In this document: in pieces, positions 16,296 to 22,650 of the stretch
How the letters are laid out: each line of letters starts with the position of its first letter
How positions within the stretch are numbered: position 1 is the stretch's first letter
Source of the DNA: a virus
Length of the DNA stretch: 27,972 nucleotides
Virus record (IMG/VR): IMGVR_UViG_3300035698_012069
Location: 1 to 27,972 of that record
Direction: 5' to 3' (one strand)
Made by a program: the position numbers and the translations under genes
Notes under the pieces: generated by a model
What the model saw: only the letters and a program-made list of their open reading frames with translations
Told to the model about the DNA's origin: nothing
Database searches by the model: none

Positions 16296-18381
16296 GCTTT
16301 AGCTCCTGTGAATTCGGATCCATCCAATAAAGACGTTCAAATGAGCCATCTCCATCTTTGCTCCAGTATGTCATTGCAGCTGCCTCAACATTAATACGTA
16401 CGCTGGGCAACACCTTCTGCATAGATGATAGCATTATTTTTGCCACTTTGTCAATGGAATTTGTGAAATTTCCATTATCTTTTACTTCTATTACGATTTC
16501 ATCATGGATAAAGGCCAGTAATTCAACGTCTCCGGAATCACGGAACATATGCCCGACTTCCCAAAGCATTTGTTTAGCGCCTTGAGCTGAAGGTGATTGC
16601 ATTAGGAATCCATTACAAAATTGAGTGTACATAGCGTAATCTCTCTTCATGCCTACAATATTGAATCTGTAGAGAGGTTCTTTTTCCCACTCATCAAACT
16701 CATTCTTTTGCATTTTATGGTCGCCGGTTAAGAAGTAATTATGCGTTTCTTTTAGAAATGTTTCAATTTCCGGGTACATTTCATAATAGCGCTGCTTTAG
16801 TCCAACTAATTCATCTACAATAAAAATCCAAGCGCGCTTCCCTATTCGTTTTACACGTAGGTTAGGGTTCTTTTTACGTCCTAACTGTAGGTAATATGTA
16901 GCTTGCTTCTCTGTGAAAGCTATTAAAGGCTTATTATCGGGCCCTTTGAGGGTAAAGTTAGGAATATCCACACCTCGTTTAAATAGTTGACCCCCCATTA
17001 CTTCATATCCGATACCTCCTGGAAAACCTAAGTTCAAAGCTTTACATATTTGGCGATACCTGGCGTATTCGGGTTCTTTTTTGTTTGCTAGAAATTTCTC
17101 ATATGTAACAGTTTCGCACTTTTCCATGCTCATTACCTGCGCTGCGAACCTACTGTGTAGATCGGTAGGTGTGTCGCCTTCGTTTAGATAGTCACGCATG
17201 GCACTATATCCATATACGGAATATAGTTGGTGAGCTGTAGAGCTCAATTCCAGGCCTCCGTAGTCGATGGATACTAATTTATACCCGTCCCGTGCTTTAT
17301 AACAGTTTCGCACATCGTATGTAACGCCTTTTAAAGCCCGTGGCATCTGTTGAATGTTAGCAGAGGGATAAAGTTTAGATCCAGAGGATGAAGTACGTCC
17401 AGTGCTTACTACAGGGTTGTAGTTTGTGCGTATTACTCCTCCGTTAGCTGCTGCTGCCTTAAGTGTAGGTATAAAAGCCGAAAGAATCTTCTCGTATACT
17501 GCTAAATTTAAAAAAGTATCTAGTACTCCTTGAAATTCTGCGTGGGCACCCTCTATAGGCATATATCCGGACATACATTCGGCTTTAGTCCTAATGGCTC
17601 CTTTATTAGTACGTTGAGGGTTCTGCACATTATTTTCGATATATGCTTTAAATATCTTCATATTCTTTTTAAATTTGCCAGTAATCCTACATATACTACC
17701 CATTCCTTGGGTTTCTAGGTACTCATACCCAGGTGTTAGTTTCTCCCTGATCTCAGACTCTAATACAGATACTCTCTCGACATCTACGGACATTCCACGA
17801 TTCGCAGTTAACCCTAGAACAAAGTCGGCCCTTGTGGATACGTACGACAAAGGCGATTCTATCGACGCTTGCTGCATATTGTGTACTTGTAATGTATATA
17901 TGGAATCTTGTATTGAATAGTCGATAGCTTCCTTAGGCCAGGCGGACAGGGTTAAATCCTCAAGTTCGCCATAGCGTAGGCGCCATGCATCGGGGTTTTT
18001 CTTTCCGGCTGTAATGTCGATCTTTAAGTATTTCTGTACCAGGGTGGCTAGGTCGAATCTACGTTGGGGATTTTTGTTTTGGAAATTGTTCATGATCTTT
18101 TCGTTAACCATGGTGCATATTAGGCGCCGCTCTTCGTAGGCTTTCCATGTGAGTTCGCGTAATGCGGGAAACCATTCGTGTATACAGAGCATTTCGAATT
18201 TTAAATTGTGTGCTATAAGAGTATTATTACTGCTTAATAGCTTAAAAAGAAATGGTTCCATGTCGTTGCCAGTTAGGATTCCAGAATCATCGCCTTCGGC
18301 CCAGCTCAAACAGATTGGTTTAGGTGCAGGATGTTCTACGGATATTAGGTGTGTTTCAAAGTCAAATGCTATGTATCTCAT
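16288..18381 (-). CDS. Family A DNA polymerase with 3'-5' exonuclease domain (697 aa)
   Basis: AAAGGAGCG precedes ATG 18381. Exonuclease domain: Asp7/Glu9 in AFDFET, N59-LKF-E63 in LIAHNLKFEML (Glu where Asp is usual), and Tyr155-x3-Asp159 in YSIQDS. Polymerase domain: TGRTSSSGS (327-335) and NIQQMPR, motif A LVSIDYGGLELS (Asp373), motif B RQICKALNLGFPGG (Arg443, Lys447), motif C FIHDEIVIE (His626-Asp627-Glu628). Length is close to T7 gp5 (704). The residue equivalent to E. coli Pol I Phe762 is Leu451. It replicates the phage genome; helicase and primase must be encoded outside the window. A leftward terminator-like hairpin stands between this gene and the SSB-like gene. Confidence 0.95.
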   Translation of the reverse strand: MRYIAFDFETHLISVEHPAPKPICLSWAEGDDSGILTGNDMEPFLFKLLSSNNTLIAHNLKFEMLCIHEWFPALRELTWKAYEERRLICTMVNEKIMNNFQNKNPQRRFDLATLVQKYLKIDITAGKKNPDAWRLRYGELEDLTLSAWPKEAIDYSIQDSIYTLQVHNMQQASIESPLSYVSTRADFVLGLTANRGMSVDVERVSVLESEIREKLTPGYEYLETQGMGSICRITGKFKKNMKIFKAYIENNVQNPQRTNKGAIRTKAECMSGYMPIEGAHAEFQGVLDTFLNLAVYEKILSAFIPTLKAAAANGGVIRTNYNPVVSTGRTSSSGSKLYPSANIQQMPRALKGVTYDVRNCYKARDGYKLVSIDYGGLELSSTAHQLYSVYGYSAMRDYLNEGDTPTDLHSRFAAQVMSMEKCETVTYEKFLANKKEPEYARYRQICKALNLGFPGGIGYEVMGGQLFKRGVDIPNFTLKGPDNKPLIAFTEKQATYYLQLGRKKNPNLRVKRIGKRAWIFIVDELVGLKQRYYEMYPEIETFLKETHNYFLTGDHKMQKNEFDEWEKEPLYRFNIVGMKRDYAMYTQFCNGFLMQSPSAQGAKQMLWEVGHMFRDSGDVELLAFIHDEIVIEVKDNGNFTNSIDKVAKIMLSSMQKVLPSVRINVEAAAMTYWSKDGDGSFERLYWMDPNSQELKHD

Positions 18382-18420
18382 TTTATTTTCGCTCCTTTTT
18401 CTTACATCCCGTTAAGGTTG

Positions 18421-18440
18421 AAAAGGGGCCGGAAAGCCCC
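18421..18440 (-). terminator. Leftward intrinsic terminator between SSB-like gene and DNA polymerase gene
   Basis: Read leftward, GGGGC-TTTCCG-GCCCC followed by TTTT. The five-pair GC stem and short U run suggest a leaky intrinsic terminator. It would lower polymerase transcription relative to SSB. I found no good promoter between it and the polymerase start, so read-through is probably needed. Confidence 0.65.
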
Positions 18441-18468
18441 TATAAGTGTTAAATAGACCCTATCGGGA

Positions 18469-19014
18469 CTACCCTTTCATTGCGGCTAGTGAGTCCGTTG
18501 TATTGTTCAGTGCGTCTAGAAAAGTTGCCTTTCCTGTACCCTCATCAGCCTGGATCTCGCGTTTTGATGTGTCGTGTTCGAGAATCTTAACTGCATTTAG
18601 ACGTAGCGCCTTAGCCTTTTTACCTTCAAATTCGTAACCGTATTCGCTAATGCTAAGTACCACTTTCATGACATCCCCAGCATTAATACGTACGTCGGTA
18701 GGTGCATCAATGATGTCGCCGGCTGCATTAGCTACTGAAGGTTTAAACTTCGTGCCCGCAGATAGTTGCACTAGAATCTTACCGTCCACTACAACTTCTT
18801 TAATTGACACATTACCTTTTAGCTGTGTTAGCAGCGCCTTAGTGCCTTTATCCGTCGCATCGAGCAATACTCGCACGCTAAGCTTACCATTGGTCACCAT
18901 GCCTTTTTCGTTAAATTCGGCCTCGTGTACACCAAAAGGAGCATCTAGAGTGTAGAAATTTACTGTGCCTGTAGGTGTAATGAATACGTTTTCTTCTTTT
19001 GTGATTACTGTCAT
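18469..19014 (-). CDS. Putative single-stranded DNA-binding protein, phage OB-fold type (181 aa)
   Basis: AGGAAAATAAAAT precedes ATG 19014. The protein is beta-rich with a layout resembling phage SSB-like proteins (T7 gp2.5 / DUF2815-like): an N-terminal strand-rich half (FITPTGTVNFYTLDAPFG), a basic TKFKPSVANAAGDIIDAPTD segment, INAGDVMKVVLSISEYGYEF and ALRLNAVKILE, followed by a flexible tail. It lacks a strongly acidic C-terminus. Position between a recombination exonuclease and DNA polymerase, and separation from polymerase by a terminator (giving higher expression), fit an SSB. Motif similarity is moderate. Confidence 0.6.
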   Translation of the reverse strand: MTVITKEENVFITPTGTVNFYTLDAPFGVHEAEFNEKGMVTNGKLSVRVLLDATDKGTKALLTQLKGNVSIKEVVVDGKILVQLSAGTKFKPSVANAAGDIIDAPTDVRINAGDVMKVVLSISEYGYEFEGKKAKALRLNAVKILEHDTSKREIQADEGTGKATFLDALNNTTDSLAAMKG

Positions 19015-19025
19015 ATTTTATTTTC

Positions 19026-19229
19026 CTATCTTGTTATAAAAGAGGGCATTATTGCCATCTTCTCAGAAATCCTCCCTTGGACTTCCCTAAAAAAGCACGT
19101 CACGGCTCTTTGAGGCAGGTCCACCTGAATGTCCGGTAGTTTTATCTGTTGTAACCCTTTGATAGCGGGCCTAGGAGCTCCATGAAAGATACCGTCTGTC
19201 CGCCAAAATGTCCGGTACCCTTCATGCAG
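19026..19229 (-). other. Possible cryptic or non-ATG coding frame in the exonuclease-SSB gap
   Basis: The 233 bases between the exonuclease stop (19248) and the SSB-like start hold one long open frame. It runs leftward in the same frame as the exonuclease, right after its stop, to TAG at 19028-19026. From a CTG at 19229 it would encode 67 residues, including TFWRTDGIFHGAPRPAIKGL and DLPQRAVTCFFREVQGRISE, which look protein-like. No ATG or clear ribosome binding site starts it. The same stretch carries a 20-base direct repeat at DNA level and is GC-richer than its neighbours. It may be a degraded gene, a gene with an unusual start, a read-through extension, or non-coding. Confidence 0.3.
19119..19217. 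repeat. Pair of 20-base direct repeats upstream of the SSB-like gene
   Basis: GTCCACCTGAATGTCCGGTA (19119-19138) and GTCCGCCAAAATGTCCGGTA (19198-19217) match at 17 of 20 bases, with the last 11 identical. Start-to-start distance is 79 bases, not a multiple of three, so they are not a protein repeat. They could be protein-binding sites or arms of an RNA structure. Confidence 0.6.
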
Positions 19230-19247
19230 CCCCTGGGTGGGCCGTTT

Positions 19248-20222
19248 TTACTTCCTCGTTATGTATTTAAGTGATTCAACTACAAAATGTCTTAGGCAGT
19301 TAATGTCTAGGTTTTTTGCATGTTTGCCTTCTACATATCCGTTTACACAAGCTCCTATCTGTATTAGGAAGTTACGTGAGTTATCTTCGCATCCTTTAGC
19401 AATATCGAAAAAAATCTTCTCTTCAATTACATATGCTAGTTCGATTACTGCGTCTGTCGGTAGTTGCGGACACATCTTAGCTGCCGCTTTAAGGCATGTT
19501 TGACGGATAATCGATAGCTGGTTCGGTTCAATTTCGAATTTCTGCATAATTATGTTACCTCTATACATTTCACAAGTGCTTTTTAATAGGTTTGTGTGAT
19601 ACTCTGTTTCGGTCTTGTTCGCCCGAAGTGTTGTACCTTCTTCTAAAGCTTGCCAGAATTTCGCCACTTTGTCAATACATATTTTAATTATTTCTTCATT
19701 GTATTCAATTTTGTACATTCTATCTGCACCTGGCTCACATTCTTTTTCAGGCCAGTTGTAAAAAAATCGCGCATGCAGGTAGTTTTCTTTAGCACCTACC
19801 ACGTACATTTGCACCTGACATTGCATAATATAATAGACAGGGGGAAATTGGTTCCACTTACTAAGGTTACGTATGCCTGTACACTTTGCTTCAATCATGC
19901 GTCCATCTGATAAAATCCCATCGGGTGTGGCAGATATACGTGTTTCAGGGTTAGCGTAGAATCCTTGAGACTCCACTAAGGTGCCCTCTAACCATTCCTC
20001 GGCCTTATCTAGTACTGATTGCTCATTCTCCAACCCTCTATCTAGGTACGGACTAATTAATTTTGTAGGGGGTAGTGGTTTCTCTTTAAGTAGCTTTGAC
20101 GCAGTTACGTAGGGGTTCACACCTAGTAATGCCGAGGCCTCTGTGGCCGTAATAAATAGTTTACGTTGCAGTAGCCAAGCCTCTTGTGTGAGGTCCGTCA
20201 TATAAGGTTCATTTAAGATCAT
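19248..20222 (-). CDS. YqaJ/lambda-exonuclease-like recombinase nuclease (324 aa)
   Basis: PD-(D/E)XK nuclease motifs are in order: Glu67 in DRGLENEQ, Asp101 in ISATPDGIL, Glu111-x-Lys113 in MIEAKC, and QCQVQMYVVG (134-143) as the QxxxY-type motif. ITATEASALLGVNPYVTASKL (residues 24-44) is the helix-rich start typical of YqaJ nucleases. The first ~200 residues form this domain; the last 120 are helical and unassigned. It would digest 5' ends of dsDNA for recombination or replication, working with an annealing protein or the SSB-like protein. ATG 20222 overlaps the preceding miniprotein by ATGA; Met8 (20201) is an alternative start. Confidence 0.85.
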   Translation of the reverse strand: MILNEPYMTDLTQEAWLLQRKLFITATEASALLGVNPYVTASKLLKEKPLPPTKLISPYLDRGLENEQSVLDKAEEWLEGTLVESQGFYANPETRISATPDGILSDGRMIEAKCTGIRNLSKWNQFPPVYYIMQCQVQMYVVGAKENYLHARFFYNWPEKECEPGADRMYKIEYNEEIIKICIDKVAKFWQALEEGTTLRANKTETEYHTNLLKSTCEMYRGNIIMQKFEIEPNQLSIIRQTCLKAAAKMCPQLPTDAVIELAYVIEEKIFFDIAKGCEDNSRNFLIQIGACVNGYVEGKHAKNLDINCLRHFVVESLKYITRK

Positions 20223-20314
20223 TCCATATACCTATTAAATACAACTATAACTGCAATAATTATTACCGCAAATATAGTTGCTTCCCCTAATTCAGTCCAA
20301 TTCATACTGATCAT
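20219..20314 (-). CDS. Single-TM miniprotein between two nuclease genes (31 aa)
   Basis: MISMNWTELGEATIFAVIII, then AVIVVFNRYME. ATG 20314 overlaps the endonuclease stop (ATGA), AAAGGAT lies at proper distance, and its own stop overlaps the exonuclease start (ATGA). The overlaps on both sides argue strongly that it is translated. A single hydrophobic helix spans residues 13-25, with a short polar N-terminus and basic end. Function unknown. Confidence 0.65.
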   Translation of the reverse strand: MISMNWTELGEATIFAVIIIAVIVVFNRYME

Positions 20315-20712
20315 TTTATCCATCCTTTCGGTATTATTCCTTTATCAGACCAGGGAATTCCCATTTTAGTGGCCCAGTCGCCTAGGTTTGATTTATACCT
20401 CTTATTAAATTTCTTTTTTGCATCCAAGAAGACAATCCTATAGTCCACATCTGGATTTTGCTGTACAAAGTGTTTTATTTTTGCAGTCCATTGCTGCATT
20501 CCTGCATGATATCCTTTAACTTCGATATACATAGGCCCTTTTTCAGTGTGCACTACAAAATCGGGTGTGTAAGTGGCCGGTATATCGTACTTAAATGAAT
20601 GTGGTTCGAAAGAAAATGACACTTTTGCGTCATTTAACTGTTCCGTTACGGCCAGTTCGCCTGCATTTTGCTTTAACTTCTTCCTTTTTCTCTTAACTAC
20701 ATTATTCTTCAT
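20311..20712 (-). CDS. T7 endonuclease I-like Holliday junction resolvase (133 aa)
   Basis: After a basic N-terminus (KRKRKKLKQ) the endonuclease I pattern follows: Glu24 in AVTEQLND, FSFEPHSFKYDIP, Asp51 in YTPDFVV, Glu64-x-Lys66 in YIEVKGYH, a His/Gln helix, DYRIVFLDAKKKFNKR, and a C-terminal IPWSDKGIIPKGWIK like the T7 protein's end. Glu/Asp/Glu/Lys are the metal-binding catalytic set. It resolves branched replication intermediates and may help digest host DNA. Starts at ATG 20712, overlapping the upstream small acidic gene. Confidence 0.88.
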   Translation of the reverse strand: MKNNVVKRKRKKLKQNAGELAVTEQLNDAKVSFSFEPHSFKYDIPATYTPDFVVHTEKGPMYIEVKGYHAGMQQWTAKIKHFVQQNPDVDYRIVFLDAKKKFNKRYKSNLGDWATKMGIPWSDKGIIPKGWIK

Positions 20713-20833
20713 CTTGCATTACCATAATTATGTCCGCCAGTATGTCTATACATACATCTGTAGCGTCGCTTTCGGGTAACTTAAATAATTCTTCCATTAC
20801 AATGTATAGTTCTTCTAGCTTATATTCTTTCAT
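20702..20833 (-). CDS. Small acidic hypothetical protein (43 aa)
   Basis: ATG 20833 directly follows the stop of the upstream gene (TAAATG), and its own end overlaps the endonuclease start by 11 bases. MKEYKLEELYIVMEELFKLP and the DEE C-terminus make an acidic, probably all-helical peptide. No family recognised; an intact coupled position supports translation. Confidence 0.55.
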   Translation of the reverse strand: MKEYKLEELYIVMEELFKLPESDATDVCIDILADIIMVMQDEE

Positions 20834-21229
20834 TTAAGTCCACCAACTACATAAATACTTACTCATATATTTTCCTAACATATCTAGGTCAGCCTCTTTT
20901 AATTTATCTGCTTTGCGTATAGCGCGTCTAAACTTTTTCACATCCGATACCTTACAACGTTCAATAAAATTGGTCGGGGGACCTTCAGTGTAGCTTGAGT
21001 CTATGGCTATTATATTATATTCATCTTTAAGTAACCTGCCTACCAACTCTACACAAATGGCTAATCGTCTCATGCTTTTGTGGTTGTCTATACGTTCACA
21101 GGCAGACTGTTCTTTATGCATATTTTTCAGTTTATAGTGCATTACTTCCAGTAAATACTGGTAGTCCCAATCTCGGTCTCGTAGTATTACGCCTTTCCAT
21201 TTCCAAAAATTCTTTATTATCTCAAACAT
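20834..21229 (-). CDS. Conserved-type phage hypothetical protein (131 aa)
   Basis: A longer frame runs upstream into the lysozyme gene, but ATG 21229 (MFEIIKNFWKWKGVI) overlaps the lysozyme stop as TAATG with GAGGA correctly spaced, so it is preferred. DWDYQYLLEVMHYKLKNM is a pattern seen in small phage proteins of unknown function. The rest is charged and helical, ending in KYMSKYLCSWWT. Confidence 0.6.
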   Translation of the reverse strand: MFEIIKNFWKWKGVILRDRDWDYQYLLEVMHYKLKNMHKEQSACERIDNHKSMRRLAICVELVGRLLKDEYNIIAIDSSYTEGPPTNFIERCKVSDVKKFRRAIRKADKLKEADLDMLGKYMSKYLCSWWT

Positions 21230-21669
21230 TATATGTCCTCGCGTCTGTTGAATAATGAGCGTTCCGCTTCTCTTCTGCGTTCCAACCCTCTTAATTTCTT
21301 TCCTCCTGCTCTTACCCATCTAAGGAATTCTACTGAGGCACCCTCAAAGTCTCCATCATTTAGTTTACGTAGAAGGGTTGATTTGCGCAAAGCGCCTCCT
21401 CCCAGGTTATACGTGAAAGACACTAGTGCATCAAATTGATGTTTTGTTAGGGTTACCTTTACTGCCTTACTAACCGCTTTTTCGTATATGGTTAAGTCTT
21501 TAGATAACAGTAGCTCGGCAGCCTCTTCATTTTCAAGTCGGTCACCTCTTCGTACTCCTTTAGTATGGCCATATCCAATAGTCCATACATCTGCTGGACA
21601 TTTATATGCGTTTAATTCTAATCCTTCAAAGGATTTAATTAGGTTTATACCTGCTCTATGTGTTCTCAT
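21229..21669 (-). CDS. Endolysin, GH24 T4-type lysozyme (146 aa)
   Basis: The catalytic spacing E-x8-(D/C)-x5-T is present: Glu15 (SFEG), Cys24 (YKCPA), Thr30 (VWTIGYGHT). Cys thus takes the place of the usual Asp. FDALVSFTYNLGGGALRKST and LRGLERRREAERSLF are also typical of GH24. It cleaves the glycan backbone of peptidoglycan. No signal peptide or SAR helix is visible, so release needs a holin; the likely one is at 11352, in the oppositely directed late block. ATG 21669 overlaps the previous stop (ATGA). Confidence 0.9.
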   Translation of the reverse strand: MRTHRAGINLIKSFEGLELNAYKCPADVWTIGYGHTKGVRRGDRLENEEAAELLLSKDLTIYEKAVSKAVKVTLTKHQFDALVSFTYNLGGGALRKSTLLRKLNDGDFEGASVEFLRWVRAGGKKLRGLERRREAERSLFNRREDI

Positions 21670-21857
21670 TCGTGCTTCCCCTCTCCGTTATTTTTCACTT
21701 CACGTAATATTTTATTATATTCTTCCGTCTCCATTACCTTTTTACTGGTCTCGCACGATTTTTTTAAACCGGCTAGTTCTGTAAGCATTCTTCTTAATTC
21801 TTCTATAGAGTGTGTCTCAGGACACCTGTCTAACCAACTTGAACCGAACATTGCCAT
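21666..21857 (-). CDS. Small coiled-coil-like protein, first gene of the leftward operon (63 aa)
   Basis: AAAGGAG nine bases before ATG 21857, directly downstream of the leftward promoter. A short hydrophobic start (MAMFGSSWLDRCPE) is followed by a charged helical body (IEELRRMLTELAGLKKS, YNKILREVKNN). No family recognised. As the first product it may be made earliest. Confidence 0.6.
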   Translation of the reverse strand: MAMFGSSWLDRCPETHSIEELRRMLTELAGLKKSCETSKKVMETEEYNKILREVKNNGEGKHE

Positions 21858-21886
21858 GTGTGTGTACTCCTTTACTTTCTATATAT

Positions 21887-21915
21887 ATCATACCGTATAT
21901 GTGCGGAAAAAGCAA
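21887..21915 (-). promoter_or_regulatory. Leftward sigma70-type promoter of the replication operon
   Basis: Read leftward: TTGCTT (21915-21910), 17-base spacer, TATGAT (21892-21887), then AAAGGAG and ATG 21857. The match and spacing are good for a host sigma70 promoter, suggesting early transcription by host RNA polymerase. Confidence 0.7.
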
Positions 21916-21940
21916 GTACTAAATAAATCAATCTTTTCCC

Positions 21941-21969
21941 TTGACTTTTTAAAATATGTGTGCTAAACT
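21941..21969 (+). promoter_or_regulatory. Rightward sigma70-type promoter, distal
   Basis: TTGACT (21941-21946), 17-base spacer, TAAACT (21964-21969). It faces away from the leftward promoter and lies about 200 bases before the first rightward gene, giving a long untranslated leader that contains the palindrome and repeats below. Confidence 0.6.
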
Positions 21970-22035
21970 ATTAGGGAAAGGTTCGAAAAGATATCTATAA
22001 GGGCCCGGCGAGTATTCAGGACTTATTTGAGAGAT

Positions 22036-22052
22036 GTATCACAAAATGATAC
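22036..22052. promoter_or_regulatory. Palindrome in the divergent control region
   Basis: GTATCA-CAAAA-TGATAC is a perfect six-base inverted repeat with a five-base spacer. It could be a dimeric repressor site or a small RNA hairpin in the leader from the 21941 promoter. A possible 11-codon frame starting at 22034 has no credible ribosome binding site. Confidence 0.5.
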
Positions 22053-22083
22053 GTAGGTACTTTGAATAATGAAATATGGTTAC

Positions 22084-22130
22084 TTCCCATGAAAAACTGT
22101 AATAAATGCTTGCTTTCCGTGAAAAACTGT
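22084..22130. repeat. Direct repeats overlapping the proximal rightward promoter
   Basis: TTCCCATGAAAAACTGT (22084-22100) and TTTCCGTGAAAAACTGT (22114-22130) differ at two of 17 bases and are spaced 30 bases apart, about three helical turns. The second copy fills the spacer between -35 and -10 of the promoter at 22110-22138, so a bound protein would block or modulate RNA polymerase. Confidence 0.7.
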
Positions 22131-22138
22131 TGTATACT
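22110..22138 (+). promoter_or_regulatory. Rightward sigma70-type promoter, proximal
   Basis: TTGCTT (22110-22115), 17-base spacer, TATACT (22133-22138). Transcription would begin about 20 bases before ATG 22167. The region 21858-22166 contains no gene; its content is this promoter, two others, a palindrome and a repeat pair. Confidence 0.75.
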
Positions 22139-22166
22139 ATAAAGGAAGAGTCAAAGGGATATATAC

Positions 22167-22508
22167 ATGAAGATATACAATAAGATTAAAAAGGCCGTAA
22201 AGGACATGGTTACGTTCACTCCTGAAGTGGGCGGGGCATATAATTTCGTGTATAGGTACGGGATTGTTACATCGGGACCTAGAGAAGGGCGCGTATTAGC
22301 GTTTTTCGATGCGGACAGTGAGGAATTATTAGAGAGGTATATTGCAATATTAGATGCGAAATTCCATCTCTACACGGATACTCTGGCGGACAGAGAGTAT
22401 GTCGAGGATGAGGATTGCTGGTATTGCACCTACGCAGTTCTCTACCCTTTCGATACGGAAAATATGAGCGGGAAATTTGATGGGCAGAACGCCCGCCCGC
22501 TATTTTAG
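22167..22508 (+). CDS. Hypothetical early protein (113 aa)
   Basis: AAAGGGAT before ATG 22167; first gene of the rightward early block. A basic N-terminal helix (MKIYNKIKKAVKDMV) precedes a mixed, acidic body with an EYVEDEDCWYCTYAVLYPF stretch. No domain recognised. Early position makes a host-takeover role plausible but unproven. Confidence 0.6.
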   Translation: MKIYNKIKKAVKDMVTFTPEVGGAYNFVYRYGIVTSGPREGRVLAFFDADSEELLERYIAILDAKFHLYTDTLADREYVEDEDCWYCTYAVLYPFDTENMSGKFDGQNARPLF

Positions 22509-22518
22509 GAGGTAAATT

Positions 22519-22650
22519 ATGAATGAAGAGGATTTAGAAATAATACGCAGGCTCATTGAAGATATGGAGTTAGATGTATCTGTGGCGGACTTCGTTGCAG
22601 GTATTGAGAAGGCTAATCGCGAAGAGGTGGAGGAGTTATATCATGAGTAA
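22519..22650 (+). CDS. Acidic miniprotein overlapping the ClpP-like gene (43 aa)
   Basis: One of the best ribosome binding sites in the window, TAGGAGG, lies eight bases before ATG 22519. MNEEDLEIIRRLIEDMELDV then SVADFVAGIEKANREEVEEL: strongly acidic and helical. Its last eight bases overlap the start of the ClpP-like gene (ATGAGTAA), so the two are translationally coupled. Placement at the head of the Clp genes makes it a candidate adaptor or regulator; that is inference. Confidence 0.65.
   Translation: MNEEDLEIIRRLIEDMELDVSVADFVAGIEKANREEVEELYHE

Noticed and set aside
20834-21319. 161-residue version of the hypothetical protein starting inside the lysozyme gene
   Set aside because: The internal ATG at 21229 has a good ribosome binding site and a TAATG overlap with the lysozyme stop.
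21978-21990. GGTTCGAAA resembling a tRNA T-loop
   Set aside because: No acceptor stem, anticodon arm or D arm can be folded around it.
22034-22069. 11-codon leader peptide in the control region
   Set aside because: No ribosome binding site at usable spacing; it merely overlaps the palindrome.
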